A stretch of DNA of 64,000 bases from contig NZ_CP017269.1 of assembly GCF_001750685.1 (NCBI RefSeq), positions 1,715,416 to 1,779,415 on the forward strand, given 5' to 3'. The stretch is from Geosporobacter ferrireducens. GTDB taxonomy: Bacteria > Bacillota > Clostridia > Peptostreptococcales > Thermotaleaceae. The notes under the pieces were generated by a model, which was given only the letters and a program-made list of their open reading frames with translations, ran no database searches and was not told the DNA's origin. Every line of letters begins with the position of its first letter. The stretch's first letter is position 1. The position numbers and the translations under genes are program-made. Shown here piece by piece: positions 61,639 through 64,000 of the stretch.

Positions 61639-62610
61639 TTATTTTTTAGGGTTCTTTAATAAGTGTATCGCAAACCCTCCAAATGTTTCCTTTAAGTAAA
61701 CTACTTCCAGTCTTCCATCTTCATCATATGCCTTCGTGTCCTCGATAAAGGACATACCCTTGCGTTGAAAAAAGGCATATGCTCTTGGCACATCATCGGT
61801 TCCCAATGCAACATGGCCGTTTTCACCATAAAATTTAAACTTCATAACTTCAAATAAATTTCCAGCAAACAAGGATTTTGAAGCCTCTCTCGAAGGGAGA
61901 CCCAATAGATCACAAAGTGCATTGGTCGTTTCTGCTGCCTCTGTGAGATCTTTAGCATTTATTCCAACATGTTGAATAGTAAAATTCAATTGATCAGCAA
62001 CCGTTTCCTTTATATATTGCTCAAGAGCCACAAAATCCCGGTTTTTAATCGCTGATTTGTCCACCATGAAACCACCGCCAACAGCAATGATTTTTGCATT
62101 TTTTGTATAGGTCTTTAGATGTTCACGGGTTATACCTCCTGTTGCAATGAAGCGTACTTCCGGAAAGGCACCCGCTAACAATTTCATGGATTCCACACCG
62201 CCTAGCGGCACTGCTGGAAAATACTTTACTATCTGAATGCCCATCTTTCTTGCTGCGTCTATTTCTGTAGGCGTTGTACAGCCTGGTATTATTGTAACAT
62301 TTTTGCCGGTACAAAATCTCACAACTTCTTCATTAAAATTGGGTGAAACAATAAAACTTGCACCTGCGTCAATAGCTTTTTTTGCCTGTTCACAGCTTAA
62401 TACCGTTCCTGCACCAATTGTAAATTTGGGCATTTCCTTTGCGATTCTATGAATAGCTTCAAAGCCTGACTCAGTTCTCAGCATTACCTCCATTAATGGA
62501 AGAGAAGCATTATTTAATGCCTTTGCAATATTGGCGGCATCCTTTGCATCTTCAATAGCAAGGGTTGGTACCATGCCTAAATCCTTAATCAGCTCAAATA
62601 GTTCTTTCAT
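61639..62610 (-). CDS. KDPG aldolase fused to a glyoxalase/VOC domain
   Basis: 323 residues. Residues 1-205 are a 2-keto-3-deoxy-6-phosphogluconate aldolase: Glu41 (MEVMLRT), IPGCTTPTEI, Schiff-base Lys129 in IVKYFPA, and GGITREHL. Residues about 210-320 form a vicinal-oxygen-chelate domain (FTIQHVGINAKDL, NGHVALGTDDVPRAYAFFQRKG). The fusion may combine aldol cleavage with a downstream isomerase or methylglyoxal function. GGTGAAT ribosome binding site. A second, ordinary aldolase lies upstream at the right edge. Confidence 0.9.
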   Translation of the reverse strand: MKELFELIKDLGMVPTLAIEDAKDAANIAKALNNASLPLMEVMLRTESGFEAIHRIAKEMPKFTIGAGTVLSCEQAKKAIDAGASFIVSPNFNEEVVRFCTGKNVTIIPGCTTPTEIDAARKMGIQIVKYFPAVPLGGVESMKLLAGAFPEVRFIATGGITREHLKTYTKNAKIIAVGGGFMVDKSAIKNRDFVALEQYIKETVADQLNFTIQHVGINAKDLTEAAETTNALCDLLGLPSREASKSLFAGNLFEVMKFKFYGENGHVALGTDDVPRAYAFFQRKGMSFIEDTKAYDEDGRLEVVYLKETFGGFAIHLLKNPKK

Positions 62611-62617
62611 AATTCAC

Positions 62618-63646
62618 CTACCTTTGGACTCTTCCGGATCCATCCCCTTTTACCAAAGCTTCAATTTCTGAAACTGAGACCAGATTAAAATCAAGCTCTA
62701 TGGAATGCTTCAGACATGATGCTGCGACTGCAAATTCAAGGGCCTCCTGGCTTTCAAAGCCATTCAATAACCCGTACATTAGCCCGGAAGCGAAGGAATC
62801 TCCACCACCTACACGATCAACAATATGTATTTTATACTCCTTGGAAAAATAAGCCTTGCCATTTGTATAAAGCATCCCTGCCCAGTTATTATCTGATGCT
62901 GAAATACTTGTTCTAAGTGTCGTTGCAATCATTTGACATCCATATCTTTCCGTTAGTTTTCTTGCAACATCAATATAGGACGTCTTGTCCAGCTCCCCCT
63001 TTGCAACATCTGTATTTGCAGCTTTAACACCTAAAACCTTATCTGCATCTTCCTCATTGCCTATTAGCACATCTACGTAATGAACCAGTTCCTGCATGAC
63101 ACTCTGCGCTCTTTCTGGAGTCCAAAGGTTTTTCCGGTAATTCAAATCACAAAACACCTTCACCCCTTTTGCTCTCGCCATCTTGCAGGCATCTAATAAT
63201 ATAGCTGGCAGATTTTCACCGAGGGCTGCAGTAATACCTGTAAAAATAAAGGCTGAAGCGTCTTCAAATATTTTATCCCAGTTGAAATCATTTTGTTTGG
63301 CAAATGAAATAGATGAATATTTTCTATCATATACCACCTTTGATGGTCTTTGAGAAGCACCTTTCTCGACAAAGTACACACCGACGCGATCCCCGCCATA
63401 TACGATGTTTTCTGTACCTGCACCGAACTTTTTAAGTGTAGCAACCGCAGCTTTTGCAATATCGTTATTCGGAAGTTTTGTCACTACTTCCGTTTTCATG
63501 CCAAATTGCGCCAGCGCAACAGCCACATTTGCTTCTGCACCGGTATAATTTACAACAAACTTATCTGCCTGAATAAATCTGTAGTAGCCCTCCGGACCTA
63601 ATCTCAATAACACCTCTCCAAAACATATAATTTTTTCCATCGTCAC
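62618..63646 (-). CDS. kdgK: 2-keto-3-deoxygluconate kinase (PfkB family)
   Basis: 342 residues, ribokinase fold. ICFGEVLLRLGPEGYYRFIQ at the start, NYTGAEANVAVAL substrate motif, DRVGGGDSFASGLMYG as the catalytic-base signature 2. Phosphorylates 2-keto-3-deoxygluconate to KDPG. GTG at 63646 lies 6 bases after GGAG; the third codon is an ATG. Lies 13 bases downstream of one KDPG aldolase and 7 bases upstream of the fused aldolase. Confidence 0.93.
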   Translation of the reverse strand: MTMEKIICFGEVLLRLGPEGYYRFIQADKFVVNYTGAEANVAVALAQFGMKTEVVTKLPNNDIAKAAVATLKKFGAGTENIVYGGDRVGVYFVEKGASQRPSKVVYDRKYSSISFAKQNDFNWDKIFEDASAFIFTGITAALGENLPAILLDACKMARAKGVKVFCDLNYRKNLWTPERAQSVMQELVHYVDVLIGNEEDADKVLGVKAANTDVAKGELDKTSYIDVARKLTERYGCQMIATTLRTSISASDNNWAGMLYTNGKAYFSKEYKIHIVDRVGGGDSFASGLMYGLLNGFESQEALEFAVAASCLKHSIELDFNLVSVSEIEALVKGDGSGRVQR

Positions 63647-63659
63647 AATCTACTCCAAT

Positions 63660-64000
63660 CTATCGGCAAGCGTTTACAAATGCTTGTGCACGTCTTGTAA
63701 ATTCTGTATAATCACCGGCGTCTATTACCTTAGCGTCTGTAAGTCTGCCGCTAACTCCAAAGCAACTATATCCAGCATTATGATACTCTAGAACGTTTTC
63801 CTCGGTAACACCGCCTGCTGCAACCAAATGAATATGACTGAGCGGTGCACGGACATCTTTGATATATTTTAGCCCCAAATAACCTGCAGGAAATACTTTC
63901 ACAATGTCTGCACCTAGATTATGTGCTGACGTTATTTCTGTGGGCGTCATGGCTCCTGGTATAGAGACTAACCCCAATTGTTTAGTAAGCATAATAACTT
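63660..64000 (-). CDS. KDPG/KHG aldolase, C-terminal part (runs off the right edge)
   Basis: About 113 residues at the right edge, no start within the window. IPGAMTPTEI, IVKVFPAG (Schiff-base lysine) and VAAGGVTEEN are the KDPG aldolase motifs. Unlike the fused enzyme it ends normally after the aldolase domain. Why the operon has two aldolases is unclear; they may act on different keto-deoxy acids (KDPG and KDPGal). Confidence 0.9.
   Translation of the reverse strand, partial: VIMLTKQLGLVSIPGAMTPTEITSAHNLGADIVKVFPAGYLGLKYIKDVRAPLSHIHLVAAGGVTEENVLEYHNAGYSCFGVSGRLTDAKVIDAGDYTEFTRRAQAFVNACR

Noticed and set aside
1-64000. CRISPR arrays, tRNA or rRNA genes, prophage or intact insertion sequences
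   Set aside because: No regularly spaced direct repeats, tRNA-like cloverleaf with CCA, rRNA core sequence, integrase or transposase was recognised on reading. Covariance-model and HMM searches would be needed to exclude degenerate cases.

Overview
The window looks like chromosome of an anaerobic, endospore-forming, low-GC Firmicute (Clostridia). It carries GerA-type spore germination genes, oxygen-sensitive glycyl-radical and citrate-lyase enzymes, strong AGGAGG ribosome binding sites, and frequent TTG/GTG starts. No rRNA, tRNA, CRISPR array, phage or intact insertion sequence was recognised. Assignment to a genus is not possible from the sequence alone.

Layout. (1) 1-11016 is a citrate/tricarboxylate module on the minus strand: citD-citE-citF, an aconitase-family hydratase and a tripartite tricarboxylate transporter (tctC-tctB-tctA), then a LysR gene on the plus strand, an AbrB-family membrane protein and the start of citC. 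(2) 11280-17053 holds an M20 amidohydrolase, an M28 peptidase and a YfcC-type carrier, divergent from a LysR regulator with a clear palindromic operator between the promoters. (3) 17176-22399 holds LeuC/LeuD-like dehydratase subunits and a dicarboxylate carrier behind a sigma-54 promoter, next to a PrpR_N/PAS/AAA+ activator. (4) 22712-24190 is selO. (5) 24764-28174 holds DUF969-DUF979-pcp and a Crp/Fnr regulator. (6) 28316-29877 is a histidyl-tRNA synthetase paralogue behind a histidine leader-peptide attenuator. (7) 29982-35373 holds a PadR gene with two flavoprotein genes, an ECF sigma/anti-sigma pair, an XRE gene with a membrane protein, and a cysteine-rich 43-residue peptide with a flavodoxin. 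(8) 35772-43376 is a plus-strand run: internally deleted ubiD, MqnP/UbiA-like prenyltransferase, ubiX, a complete ABC importer, a double-U32 protein and a class III aminotransferase. (9) 43457-47563 holds germination receptor genes arranged tail-to-tail. (10) 47768-51821 holds the yjjI/yjjW glycyl-radical pair and two secreted or lipoprotein unknowns. (11) 51965-55795 is a TetR-controlled ABC-2 exporter operon with an unlisted 40-residue membrane peptide. (12) 55821-57277 holds an HD-GYP protein, an XRE regulator and a 51-residue peptide. (13) 57586-64000 is a keto-deoxy-sugar-acid operon (two KDPG aldolases, one fused to a glyoxalase-like domain, KDG kinase, a second TctCBA transporter) with an IclR regulator.

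Much of the window is uptake and catabolism of organic acids. Two complete TTT transporters, three further carriers, and three different hydratase/lyase modules sit close together, each with its own regulator (LysR, LysR, sigma-54 activator, IclR).

The strongest candidates for a little-described system are the prenyl-aromatic cluster at 35772-43376 (prenyltransferase, flavin prenyltransferase, importer and a UbiU/UbiV-like double U32 protein, with a gutted ubiD) and the His-leader attenuator in front of the HisRS paralogue. Several small genes and regulatory palindromes were found by reading the gaps between larger genes.
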